Source: Hypomyces perniciosus
Taxonomy: Eukaryota > Ascomycota > Sordariomycetes > Hypocreales > Hypocreaceae
Assembly (NCBI GenBank): GCA_008477525.1
Contig: SPDT01000004.1
Location: 2,728,001 to 2,792,000 of the forward strand
Reading direction: 5' to 3'
Length of the DNA stretch: 64,000 nucleotides
In this document: positions 45,232 to 56,100 of the stretch, in pieces
How positions within the stretch are numbered: position 1 is the stretch's first letter
Layout: each line of letters begins with the position of its first letter
Made by a program: the position numbers and the translations under genes
Notes under the pieces: model-generated
What the model was told of the DNA's origin: nothing
The model's database searches: none
What the model saw: only the letters and a program-made list of their open reading frames with translations

Positions 45232-46605
45232 GATGGATGGTGGTTGATGCGCGATTCGAGAGTAGCAAGAGGAGGATATGAAAGGAGGAAGAACAGGGAA
45301 GAAGAATGGATGAAGATGAAGCTTCAGGGAAGCTCTCCCCCCAGCTGTGGTATTATTTGAGAGTGTATGCCCGCGCCAAAATCAGGATATGATGTCGAGT
45401 GACCATGGATTTGCCAGCTCGAAAGGCGATTGATTGATTGTCACCTTGCCTGGGCCAGCTTGTTGATGTTAGCGCAACCTTTGGACTAGGGACTTGTCTC
45501 AGTCGGGAGTAGCTGGATCGGCAGACCAGAGAGCTTTGACGTGTTTGACGATTGGTCTTAAGAGAGGAATTATTAATTAAGTACTTCGTAGGTCCGTTAA
45601 TGCATGTCAGGGAGAGCAAACGAGGTGAAGGAAGAATCAATTGGGGGAAAGGCGGGGGATGATGATGTGGCTCGCTTTTTGAGTTGCTGTTGCTGCTGTA
45701 CTCCGTACTTTGTACAGTCTGGTTGGTATCTCCAGATGCCATGACTAGCAGAAGAAGATGGTTACGTCTTTTCTGTGGCGCGACGCTGGATCGGGTAGGT
45801 GGTGGAGCAAAGCGATGACGACACTGCATTTACATGTGAGTTGGTGAATTACAAAGTAGTATCTACAACTCGTTTGTTGAAAAGCTTTAATGAATTATCA
45901 GTAGTATTCTGCTTCGTAGTACTTCATAGTACTTCGTATATACTACATTCTATTTCATTTATTCGTTCCATCTTTGATATCAGTAGCAAACGCTGCGGTA
46001 AAGACCCTGATTCCCCACCCGTATCCTCCCCAGCGTCCCCCCCTACAGTAGTAGTAGAGCCCTCACAAGCCGACCGACAAACGACGGGCCAGCGGTGCGT
46101 TGAGGGGACTTGGCAGAAACCTTCTTTTTCGGTTCCGCAACGGGTGGTGTTGAAACTCTGAATTGATGTCATGTATTGACGGACTCGGACCGATGGCAGG
46201 CTTGAGGATGAAAACGTGATTGATGCTGCAATAACCTTACAGTGCTGGTGGAGGCATTGCATCACATGTACATACATACTAAGTACCATTGCTGTGAACC
46301 CCGAGTGTCGTTGTTTATGCGTAGTATTATCTATTTATTCCGTGTGCCGTTTTCGAGCAAACTTTCCTGGTGCCACTCTGCACATGAACATCGAAACGGG
46401 CTTTTCGCTTCCACCACTGACGCATCGCCATCGGCGCACTGAGATTTGACGACGTCACACTGCGCCCACCCCAATTTTTAGTGTCTTTCGGCGCACGGAA
46501 CTCGCCATTCCGATGCGTCGTTTGCTTGTCCAGGAAATGATTTCTGCTCTGATTCAGCTTTTCCCGCTGCAAACCAGAGTGCGCTTCTAGGCAAGCCGTC
46601 ACAAG
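45232..46605. other. Divergent intergenic region, 1.4 kb
   Basis: No gene is recognised. Copies of the GTAC motif lie at 45581-45590, 45698-45715 and about 45913-45942. It serves as promoter for the SUR7-like gene (minus) and LIP2 (plus). Confidence 0.45.
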
Positions 46606-47568
46606 ATGCGGCACGTGCCCAAATCGACGCTTTGGGCCTCAGTATGTTGTTCAAGGTCTTTGAAATCCAGTGCATTTTCTCGGCAACAGCCGCGCCAATG
46701 GCTTCACCAGCATGAACATCAGCGATGGGCGACAACACTCTCAAACTCAATAGTGCAGCATCGACACCTAACAGGAGACAGTCCTGCGGGCTTCACCAAG
46801 TATGACGCTGCCGAGGACCTCCAAGAGCAGTATCGAGCCAAATTCCTGGCTTGGAAAGGCCTGCCAGAGCACTCAAGGACCAGCAATGACTGCCCCAAAC
46901 CACACCTCATCTCATTCGAGTCAATGCCGATTTTCACTCTGGGCCGTCGACAAGACGATCTCACTTCGGAGCAGACAGCACGTCTAGAATGGCCTCTTGA
47001 TGTTACTCTTTCGCGCCAAAATGAGACCATCAAGCAACACTTCCTGCCACAAGTAAAGAAGACTAACCGTGGAGGCCTCACTACTTATCACGGCCCTGGG
47101 CAGCTTGTGTTATGGCCCGTGTTGGATATGCACTCACCATTGTATACCAAATATAGTGTCTCATCATACGCCAGCCATTTGGAATCCACGACTCAACGAC
47201 TGCTCGCCGAGCTGTTTAATATCCATACGTATACCAACCGTGATGAGCCCGGCGTGTGGGTCAAGACTTCAACCGGCCAGCCGCGAAAAATTGCCGCTCT
47301 TGGTGTTCACCATCGGCGGTATGTTACGGCCCTCGGTACTGCTATCAACATTGATGTCCCCGTTACGGGCAGCGAGGACGCGAATCCCTGGGCTCGGTTT
47401 ATACCCTGCGGGCTGGAGGGGAAGCTAGTCACTTCAGTTGCCGCTGAAACGGGCAGCGCGGGGACATCAAAGTTATTTGATATGCCATCTTTAGCTCGCA
47501 AATGGGCTAGCATCTTTGAGGAGGGTCTGGTGGATGCTTCCAAGAGGGGAGCCGATTTAGGGCGTTGA
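46606..47568 (+). CDS. LIP2: Octanoyltransferase (lipoyl synthesis, LipB/Lip2), mitochondrial
   Basis: A single exon of 320 residues. The enzyme moves the octanoyl group from acyl carrier protein to the lipoyl domains of mitochondrial 2-oxoacid dehydrogenases and the glycine cleavage H protein. Family motifs are in order: TNRGGLTTYHGPGQLV, RKIAALGVHHRRYVTALGTA with the catalytic Lys, and FIPCGLEGKLVTS with the acyl-accepting Cys. The first 50 residues are rich in Arg, Ser and Gln, consistent with mitochondrial import. The only unusual point is a His/Gln-rich segment between the presequence and the domain. Confidence 0.94.
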   Translation: MRHVPKSTLWASVCCSRSLKSSAFSRQQPRQWLHQHEHQRWATTLSNSIVQHRHLTGDSPAGFTKYDAAEDLQEQYRAKFLAWKGLPEHSRTSNDCPKPHLISFESMPIFTLGRRQDDLTSEQTARLEWPLDVTLSRQNETIKQHFLPQVKKTNRGGLTTYHGPGQLVLWPVLDMHSPLYTKYSVSSYASHLESTTQRLLAELFNIHTYTNRDEPGVWVKTSTGQPRKIAALGVHHRRYVTALGTAINIDVPVTGSEDANPWARFIPCGLEGKLVTSVAAETGSAGTSKLFDMPSLARKWASIFEEGLVDASKRGADLGR

Positions 47569-49168
47569 TATGGACATGTCGTCCATTTGTATGACTGTGA
47601 CACAACAGCCAGATGCATCTACGGTCTCCCGAAACGCAACTCTTGCATACCGCATATGCAATGCTACAGGCTTTATGGATAGGCCTTGATCCAAGCTCAT
47701 GATGATTCCATCCTACCAACTCCACCCCCACCCATTCATCAACCATCTCCCGGCATCTTGGAATCCTTCGCACGCAGCCGGTCTTGGCTTCCGACTCGGA
47801 GTACTCTTTTTAGCTATTCTAGGCATTCGGGGACTAACGATCTTTTGTGGTAACTGCCCACTAGCCTCCGTGTCTTATCTCCCTTCGCTCCGCCTTGGGA
47901 GTAAAATTAGTATCCATAAAGATAAGAAACAGAGAGACAAGGAGCATTAACAATAGTGCCCGTTAGCGTGTGCGCCTTTTGGTCGGCAGTCAATTTGCTA
48001 GTGCTTTCAAACCAGGGGATCCGAGTACTACCACCACCAGTATAGTACTACGGAGTACTATTAACAGAGATATCATGGTGTGCAGTGTGGGGATGGCATA
48101 ATTCCGCCGACAATACGAGTAGGGAATGTCGTTATCTTATCACCCGTTCAAGAAACAATAATCTCGCTTCCTATTCGTCGGCCGCATTTAGACAATATGT
48201 TTCACACTTCACCAATGGCCATTACATGAGGCTGAGACTGTTTGAGGTCGTGCTATTACTGACTGTCTTCTCCTTGGATTTACCATTCGCGGGTTCGGTC
48301 TGAGAACAATTCGACGCGATTTCACTCTTTCGCCAGATATTTCAGCTTAGCTTTCCCCAGGCCGATCCGAAGCAGACTGATCTCGTTCGCCTTTGATGCT
48401 TTTACATGAGGCGTTCAAAAATGGAACCTGATTACCCATCAGCTTGCCCTTTTGGGGCCGATGGGTAAAATAAGATTGCAGATAACAAAGTTGGGCTATC
48501 AAGCGCAGCTTTGTAATGGTGCTGCTTATCTGCTGACGGTTTCGGTTTTACTTACGATTCGCTGCATCTCTGCGCAACGCCAAAACCGTCTAGATAAGCA
48601 AACTGCGCGGCCAACCTTCTCCACCAACTTTATTGCTGCTACTAGCAGTAGTAGTAGTAGTAGTACTGCTTTGTATCCAGTACGCGAAAATCACCTAAAT
48701 CCCCATTTGATGATTCAGTACCTACCCGACGAGATACATAGTGCTGCCGACGAAAACTCCGAGCCCGGGTTCTTCTGAGACCCTGTGAGTTCCGAAGCCC
48801 CAATGAGGTGTGCCGTGGACTGATGTCTCGTCGCTTAATGACTGATGGAATGCTTCCCCCCTGCCTTATCATATCTCCAAGTGATGACTCTTCAACATGA
48901 GTCGTAATTTAAGTAGTATCAAAGATGGAAATGCACATAGTTGCCGTGTGCTAGCTTCACACGGCGTTTCGATCCAACAGGGGGATTGACAATTACAGCC
49001 TGAATGAGGGTTGAATATCTATCCCAGAACCAAGATATATATAAATCCCCTCGGGCTCAATCCTGATCCAGGGCTGATACACGTGTTTACTGCTACATCC
49101 CAGGAACGTCTTGAGGCTGTTACAACAAGCCCAGCCTTGTGGGAATTACAGATCTCCTCTCAGTCAAC
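47569..49168. other. Intergenic, 1.6 kb, DUR3 promoter
   Basis: No gene is seen. It holds a cluster of GATA sites (separate entry), a TACGGAGTAC copy (48049-48058) and a TAG triplet run (about 48645-48662). Confidence 0.5.
47874..48870. promoter_or_regulatory. Cluster of GATA-factor sites upstream of DUR3
   Basis: GATAA/GATAAG or the complement occurs at 47874-47879, 47921-47926, 48132-48141 (two overlapping), 48481-48486, 48525-48530, 48593-48598 and 48865-48870. AreA/Nit2-type GATA factors activate nitrogen catabolism genes, and urea transport is a known target class. Binding here is inferred from the motif only. Confidence 0.5.
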
Positions 49169-51328
49169 ATGTCCGGCTCCAGCTCCCCGCCGCTGAGCCA
49201 GGGTTATGGCTATGGCATTATCCTTGGTCTTGGCTTTGCCTTTGCCATCTTCATGGTATGAACTTGATCTCAGGGCCCTACTCCCAATGCTACCTTGAAG
49301 TTCTACTAACGCGTCGTAGATTGGCCTGACTCACATCCTCAAACGTTTCAACAATGAGGTTCAGACTTCAGAAATGATGACAACGGCCGGCCGTACCGTC
49401 AAGTCCGGTCTGGTCGCCTCTGCCGTCGTCTCGTCCTGGACATGGGCGGCTACTCTTCTCCAAAGCACTGGCGTTTGCTACCGATATGGTGTGTCTGGAC
49501 CGTTTTGGTATGCCTCCGGTGCAACGGTCCAGATTCTGCTCTTTGCAACGCTTGCCATTACGCTCAAGAAGCGTGCTCCCAATGCCCATACGTTTTTGGA
49601 GGTCATTAAGGCGCGATACGGAAAGCCTGCGCACTTTACCTTTATTGTGTTTGGCCTCATGACCAATATGGTTGTGTCCCTGATGCTCATCACTGGTGGT
49701 TCTGCCACTATCACTGCCTTGACTGGCACCCACCCCGTTGCGACCATCTTCCTCATCCCCATCCCTGTTGTGGCTTACACCTTCGTTGGTGGACTGAAGG
49801 CGACCTTCATTACGGACTACATCCACACCTTCGGTCTGCTCATCATCATCATGCTGTTTGCGCTTACCACCTACGCTACCTCAGACATCCTCGGCAGCCC
49901 CTCCGCCGTTTACGATCTCCTCGTCAAGGCTGCCCAGACTCACCCGGTCGAAGGTAATCAGGATGGTAGCTATCTCACGATGCGGTCTCAGGGCGGCGCC
50001 ATCTTCTTCGTCATCAACATCGTTGGCAACTTTGGCACCGTCTTCCTCGACAACGGCTACTACAACAAGGCCATTGCCGCGAGCCCTGTCCATGCTCTAC
50101 CTGGTTACATCATGGGCGGCATTGCCTGGTTTGCCATCCCCTGGCTGACGGCCACGACTATGGGTCTGGCCGCCCTGGCGCTCGAGAGCCATCCCAGCTT
50201 TCCGACGTTCCCTAATCGACTGACTGAGGATGAAGTCTCTGCTGGCTTGGCTCTGCCCTATGCCGCTGTTGCTCTCCTCGGTCAAGGTGGTGCCGTTGCG
50301 ACACTGATTATTTTGTTCTTGGCTGTCACTTCAGCATTCAATGCGGAGCTTGTTGCGACTTCGTCCATCTTCACCTACGATATCTACCGTACATATCTTC
50401 GACCAAATGCCAGTGGGAAGAGTCTCATCTGGGCGACACACATTTGCATGATTGGCTACGCCATTGTCATTTGCTCAGTCTCCACTGCATTATACTACAA
50501 TGGCATCTCAATGGGGTACCTCTACCTCCTCATGGGCGTGCTCATCTCTGCGGGTGTCATTCCCGCCACCCTGACGCTGCTGTGGAACGGACAGAACCGC
50601 TGGGCCGCAACGTTCTCTCCCATCCTCGGGACAGTCTGTGCTATCATAGCCTGGCTTGTGACAGCGAAGAAGACGTGCGGCACGCTGGATGTCGAGTGCA
50701 CGGGCTCCAACGACCCGATGTTGGCTGGTAACGTGGTGGCGCTGCTGACACCGCTCATCTTCGTCCCGCTGTTTTGCGTTATCTTTGGCTTTGACAAGTA
50801 TGACTGGAAGTCCATGCTGCAAATCCGCAAGGCCGATGACCATGACGTGCTCCAAACATCGGGCGTGGACGAGGAGGCTCAGCGAGAGATGGAGCGTAGA
50901 GAGCATGAATCGTTTGTGTCCGAGCAGGACAAGTTGCAAAAGGCCTTCAAGATTGCGGGCATCACTACCACCTTGATGTACGTGTTTTCTCGCTAATCCC
51001 GAATTCGTGGAATGATATATATACTAACCAAGGTTATAGGGCCATCGCGTTGCTTGTTCTTTGGCCAATGCCCATGTACGGCTCTGGCTACATCTTCTCC
51101 AAGTCCTTCTTCACCGGCTGGGTCTCCGTCGGTATCATCTGGATTTTCGGCTCCTTCATCGCCGTGGGCTTGTACCCAGCATGGGAGAGCAGAGCGACTT
51201 TGGTGAGAGTATGCAAGGGTATTGTGACGGGAAAGAGGCCGTCTATTGTTACGGTTGTGGCGTCGACGGCGTCAGAGCAGGCGAGCGGAACGGTGACGCC
51301 CGTAAATTCCGATGTTAAGAATGGATGA
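49169..51328 (+). CDS. DUR3: Urea/polyamine active transporter
   Basis: Exons 49169-49255, 49320-50977 and 51040-51328 give 677 residues. This is a sodium:solute symporter-fold protein with about 15 membrane helices in the plasma membrane, importing urea with protons and, in yeast, polyamines. Family stretches are present: SWTWAATLLQSTGVCYRYG, GSATITALTG, the DNGYYNKAIAA segment and LVATSSIFTYDIYRTY. A charged cytosolic loop (about residues 515-565) precedes the last helices, and the tail is Ser/Thr/Val-rich. The first intron has a TACTAAC branch site and the second an ATACTAACC one. No urease or urea amidolyase gene is adjacent. The GATA-rich upstream region fits nitrogen control. Confidence 0.95.
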
Positions 51329-51804
51329 GGTTATCTATGTTGTTTTTGTTTATTAGTGTTTCTCACGAGCATCAAATACCCAGTTGTTTCTAGTAGTACA
51401 TACTACAGTATGCCGTAATAGCAGAGGCGTATTTGTCTGGCAGATTGAAAGCAGCGGAGCCGCTGGGCCAAGTATAATCGCCAAGTTTATCAATCAAGCA
51501 TGCAATTACCCTTGAAGATTTATATACTACTACTAATTGTCAAGTAGAGTAGTATATATGTTACGCAGGGGCTGTAAAACACTAGCTTATTATACCTATG
51601 GAGACTACCTGTTATGCTTGTATTCATTTCATCCCCGCATTGCTGTCTAACAAGGTGAGAACACATACCAACTCCGCCCTCCTCTCACCTACAATTAGAC
51701 ATGTTCCCAATCGGTGGAGATGAATCGTAACTGTCTAATCAAATCTCGTCTTTCCAAGTTCGATTGCTACTTCATTTATCCATACCTGGCGTATACGAGA
51801 CATC
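51329..51804. other. Intergenic
   Basis: 476 bp between DUR3 and the acetyltransferase gene, no gene recognised. TAGTA/TACTA-rich stretches occur. Confidence 0.4.
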
Positions 51805-52601
51805 ATGGCTGCGCAATCACCCGACGGTCAACCTATCGATCTAGAGGAGAACAGGCGCCGCATGGCGAGAGGCGAACTATACTGGGCCTTCACACCTGAT
51901 CTTATTCAAGATCGGAGGAAGTGTACCCGGGCATGCAAGCGTTTCAACTCCGCGGAGGATCCTACCAGACGAGAACTCGTAGAAATGTGGAAAGAGTAAG
52001 GCTCTCTTGTCTAGGCTGCTCCAACTCATATTGAACCTCATTTGTCTAGCATCAATGGCGATGCCTCGCCTCTGCCCCCACCGGCAGCAACACAGCAAGA
52101 GGATGAGGCACTTCTGGAAGATTATCCGTGGATAGACGGCCCTATCAAGATGGACTACGGATACAACGTCAAGTACGTCCCATCCCTTTCCCACATCCTT
52201 ATATATCACAAAAGACACTCAAACCATGTGAAACCCCCCAAAAAAACAGACTCGGAAAAAACGTATATGTCAACTCCAACAGCACCTGGATAGATACCTG
52301 CGCCATCACCATCGGCGACCGCACCCTCATCGGGCCAAATTGCTCATTCTACTCTGGCACACACCCTCTCGACCACCGTATCCGTAACGGCACGCGAGGT
52401 CCGGAGGCTGGTAAGCCGATCACGGTGGGGGAGGATTGCTGGTTTGGCGGCAATGCGATTGTCTTGCCGGGGGTGAGGATTGGGAAGGGCAGTGTGGTTG
52501 GCGCAGGCAGTGTGGTGACGAGGGATGTGCCACCGGGAGTGGTGGTTGTGGGAAATCCAGCGAGGGTGTTGAAGAGGATAGAGGAGGAGGACAAGGCTTA
52601 G
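51805..52601 (+). CDS. Sugar O-acetyltransferase (NodL/LacA/maltose acetyltransferase type)
   Basis: Exons 51805-51995, 52050-52172 and 52250-52601 give 221 residues. The N-terminal Mac domain (ENRRRMARGELYWAFTPDL) is followed by left-handed beta-helix hexapeptide repeats: ITIGDRTLIGPNCSFYSG, ITVGEDCWFGGNAIVLPGV and IGKGSVVGAGSVVTRDVPPG, ending with VGNPARVL. The likely catalytic His lies in YSGTHPLD. The enzyme moves acetyl from acetyl-CoA to a sugar or sugar-like hydroxyl. The fungal substrate is not known. Both introns join in frame, and the 52173 donor is GTACGT. Confidence 0.92.
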
Positions 52602-52863
52602 AAGAATAAGAAATACGAGTTGGTTGATGGTTATATTTGATGTGAAGGGGAGAGAGTTTGAGGGGGGCAGGCTGGAAGAAGTTGATGTTTGGTGTTATGA
52701 GATCTACTCTCCTAAGTAAATCGTGATTATATACGCTATACCAGCCCAGCCGTTGGGTCAATCAAGTTGTAACGTAATACCATATGACAGTAACGAGTGG
52801 CTATCTTGGTATGCAGTGTCCCCCCTCCGCCACGCCCACCAATCCGATCGCCCCTTTTCGTGC
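52602..52863. other. Intergenic boundary to the degenerate region
   Basis: No gene is seen. From here to the right end gene integrity drops. Confidence 0.35.
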
Positions 52864-55209
52864 CTATAAACCCCTAAATCCAACGCAAAAACAGAGCCAA
52901 CTAATAAAGGAGAGGAGAATGGGAGAAAAACTAGCTCCAGACATCTGCATCCCATCACTACCTAAGCTAGTCTTACCTAGGAGGGCCCTAAGATTCTTGA
53001 AGTGGTCATTCATGTATGACGGATCCCGGTTTTCAGTTGCATACCCCATAACCGCTTCAAGTTCTCGCGCCAAGGACTGAAGAAAATAAGCCCTTGTATC
53101 CCCTTGGCTGCTCTCGATATCCTCCAGCAGGGTAACGATAGTTTTGACATGTGAGAGAATGATTTTGTTACATTCCGCCTTGGCCTGTTCCGTGATTTGT
53201 CCCAAGATTGAGGCCCGGCATCGTCATCCATTTCCACCCCCCCAAATCCACATAGGGCTTGAGGGAGCCAAGCGGCAACACCCCTAACATCCAATTCTCC
53301 GAGGTTTTTCGTAAGGGAATCCCTTGCTGCACTGACCTGATTCCATTTCATTGTTTCGAACATTTTTGCGGAATTCAGGTGGTCCAATACCGTACGGATG
53401 GGTAGGTTTATCCCTTCCTGACCCAGCAACTTCTTTCTAGCAGATTCCCAGACCCCGTGGCAAAGTCTGGGTTTGTTATGGGCAAGGGCTGCCATGAGGG
53501 AATCCCAGTCATACCTTTCCACCATATATTCAGTAGCTGGAGACTCATTCTCTTCGTCAGAGTCCTCCCCAGAGCTATCCCCCAAAATTGCCATATCGGA
53601 ATCGTAGTCAGTATCAGGGTCGATATCGACATCCTCGGTAATGACAGGTCCCTTCTTCTTATTTTTCGGTAATACACGAGGCACCAAGTTCTTATCGACG
53701 GATAGGACCGATCCCTCCTGAAAAGTGATGAGCCCTTCATCCTTCAGCTTCTTCAGGTCCATCCAGAAACTCTTTCTGACAATAGAGCGTGAGGATCTGC
53801 TCATCACACCCCTAATGCGCCTCATTTTCTTCTTCAGCGATTTTAGCCGAGCTTCTTTAAGACGGGTCTTGGATACTGATGGATTGACTGTAGACATCCT
53901 TGCTGGAGACATCTTTGCTATGGGCTCGGTTGCTGTGGGCATGGTTGCTATGGACTGTCTTGCTGTTTGAGGGAGGACGTTTTCACGCACTGGCATACTA
54001 CCCCGAATCCGCTTTGCATTTGAAGGGCCAGCGGTAGGGGTTGGTCTCTTCAAGGTTTGATGTCTGGGGCTTGGGGAGTGATCCTCGGTAGTCTGAGTCC
54101 TTCCCGCCTGGTTCTTTTTTTGAGAGGTTGGGGGGATGTTGTAATCCGGCACAACCATCTCAGTCTTTTCCACAGAGTTGTCCAGCTCGAAGCTGTGTAC
54201 TCCGTAGGGCCCACCTGTGGTCCATATATTGTCCAAGAAGTTGGCCGGACCCAGGGCGCTCTTGATTCCGACTCTTCTATAATCTTGGAAGCCTTCGGGG
54301 ACAGGCCCTTTCCAGACCGTTCCCTTCGCACCCACCATCTGTATTCCTAGAACCTCGGGGATGGCAATGGAACCATATGCTTCACTGGTGAAGGTATAGG
54401 AGGGTAGGCCCAAGCAATATATGTTCCCGATGCCTGTGAGAGCTGCGGTTATAAGCTCCGGCCTTGCCCATTCGTCTTCGCAGACAGCATCTTGCATAGT
54501 GTTTGGCATCATGCTGGGCAGGCAGTTGAGTCGGTCGCCCACACTAACCGTAGGGATTTTGGGTTTTGCACAAGCTAAGGATACAAGAACTGTTTTTTTC
54601 GTTGATGGAGGAATCATCAATATCCGGGATCCCCGTATTGCACTCTTTGTCTGCCTTCCTCATGATCTCCGTGAACCGAAATGGGTGCATATATTCCCCT
54701 AGGCCCACAAACTCTGTCCACCTCAGCCAATGTGGGAAGTAGATGATGAATGGTGCGAGGCGCACCCGAGGGACGGCATGCTTGTTCTCCTGGCTGATCT
54801 TCTCCTGTAGAAATCCCTCCCTATGTCTGTTTGGATGGGTATGGATGTCAGCTCATACTTGGCAGGCTAACACCATGCCCCTCATTGTCAATAAGTCGTT
54901 GGGGTATTTCTGCGCAAAGCTTTGCAGTTCAGCAAGCAGGATTGAAGGATACTCGATCACGAAGATATAGGGTACCCGTAGGACAAAGCTTCCTATCCGA
55001 TCGCCACCTCATTTGAGTGAACCTATACTAGGTTTACTTCCCCTTTCAGCTCTTTTGATTAGCGTTGCCGTGATAGGATACTTTGGATATCCGATCTCGA
55101 TCCGGAGGCACATTTCGGCAACCAGAGGGTCGATTTCTTCTACCGAGAGTTTGCCCTAAAACGCTTTGTCTAGGGGAGCCTTTGAGATCCACATCTTAAG
55201 AGCAGCCAT
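52864..55209 (-). pseudogene. Unrecognised long gene, broken by stops and frameshifts
   Basis: From an ATG at 55209 one minus-strand frame stays protein-like down to about 54600 but is interrupted by in-frame stops at 55158-55156 (TAG), 55011-55009 (TGA) and 54855-54853 (TGA). At an A7 run (54599-54593) the sense passes to another frame. That frame is then open for 536 codons (54620-53010), with a Ser/Thr/Pro-rich basic middle and an acidic Asp/Glu stretch. Near 53160-53215 it passes to a third frame (down to 52864), either by a 53-nt intron after a G7 run or by a frameshift. I do not recognise a family. Two of the stops (TGA) are what C-to-T change of CGA would give. The long surviving frame suggests recent decay, or sequencing errors at the homopolymers. 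Confidence 0.5.
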
Positions 55210-55293
55210 GTGCCTAGGGTATAAAAGGGAGTGATGCAAGAGGATTCTATTACCGGTAAGTCGACAAGTAGGTTCCGCCCGGAACTCTACCCC

Positions 55294-55830
55294 CTAGAAG
55301 AAGTCGTCTTCGATCTCGAGGTCGGGGCTAGAATTCAAAGCTAGTTCGCTTCCGCTTGTATAGAACTTGTCGGCCTTTCGAGGACCCTTAACCGTTGCTA
55401 TGCTTCCCTCCAGGGCATAAAACCCCACGAGGGTGAATTTTGGGGCGTTTTCTCCTGACTGACCGGGGTTGATCCTTTCCCGTGGTGTAGACGTAGAGGC
55501 TACCTTCTTGTGCCCCACAGCTTTGAAAGGTTCGTTGTTATAGGCATGTCTTGCCCTATTCAAGATTTTGAAAAGCATCCATACGCCATTGAGGTGGGAT
55601 TCGGTTTGCCCCTGAAGCACCAGCGGCTCCTGTTGTCTTTCTCCAGTCGTTTGACAGAGTACTATATTGCCTTGATCATTCATATCCCGAATAGCCCTGC
55701 AGTCCTTGGGTATCTTCTCATCGGCCGTGTCCTCATTATTCTCGACATACACCAGGGAAAGTTTTCTGAAATCTCCATCTTCATGGGTCTTGGAAACGAG
55801 TCGACACCTTCTCCAGGAATAGGCCGGCAT
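55294..55830 (-). CDS. Hypothetical protein, 178 residues, next to the broken gene
   Basis: An open frame starting MPAYSWRRCRLVSKTHED and ending in an acidic EIEDDFF, without known motifs. A second protein-like frame (about 56068-55781) lies just upstream and overlaps it in another phase, so the two may be exons of one gene or a frame-shifted remnant. It lies 85 bp ahead of the broken gene and on the same strand. No function can be assigned. Confidence 0.35.
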   Translation of the reverse strand: MPAYSWRRCRLVSKTHEDGDFRKLSLVYVENNEDTADEKIPKDCRAIRDMNDQGNIVLCQTTGERQQEPLVLQGQTESHLNGVWMLFKILNRARHAYNNEPFKAVGHKKVASTSTPRERINPGQSGENAPKFTLVGFYALEGSIATVKGPRKADKFYTSGSELALNSSPDLEIEDDFF

Positions 55831-56100
55831 GGTGTTTAGTAAGCAAGCCGGTTGTGCCTACCTGACTTTGGATTTGTGGTAAAGTCTGTATCACCTCGGG
55901 GCATAGCTTTGATGGCGGAATGAGGGATCCAGGGGGGAGCTCTGAGGGCGCAACCAAGAACAAGATGTAACCGCGAACGGCCAAGCTCAACTCTAATGGG
56001 TATGAGTTGAATCCTTGGAGGATGAATGAGAAGACTTTGAGCGCAAAAGCACGAGAGATCTGGGACAAACATTTGTTAGCCAGTAAATTAATAGATGTGC

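Noticed and set aside
45008..45247. Repeated ATG units as a separate small peptide gene on the plus strand
   Set aside because: The repeat belongs to the minus-strand SUR7-like start; the plus-strand frame has no support.
54544..54620. Programmed -1 frameshift at the A AAA AAC-like run
   Set aside because: The downstream protein-like frame is +1 (not -1) relative to the upstream one, and three other in-frame stops exist, so decay or sequencing error is more likely.
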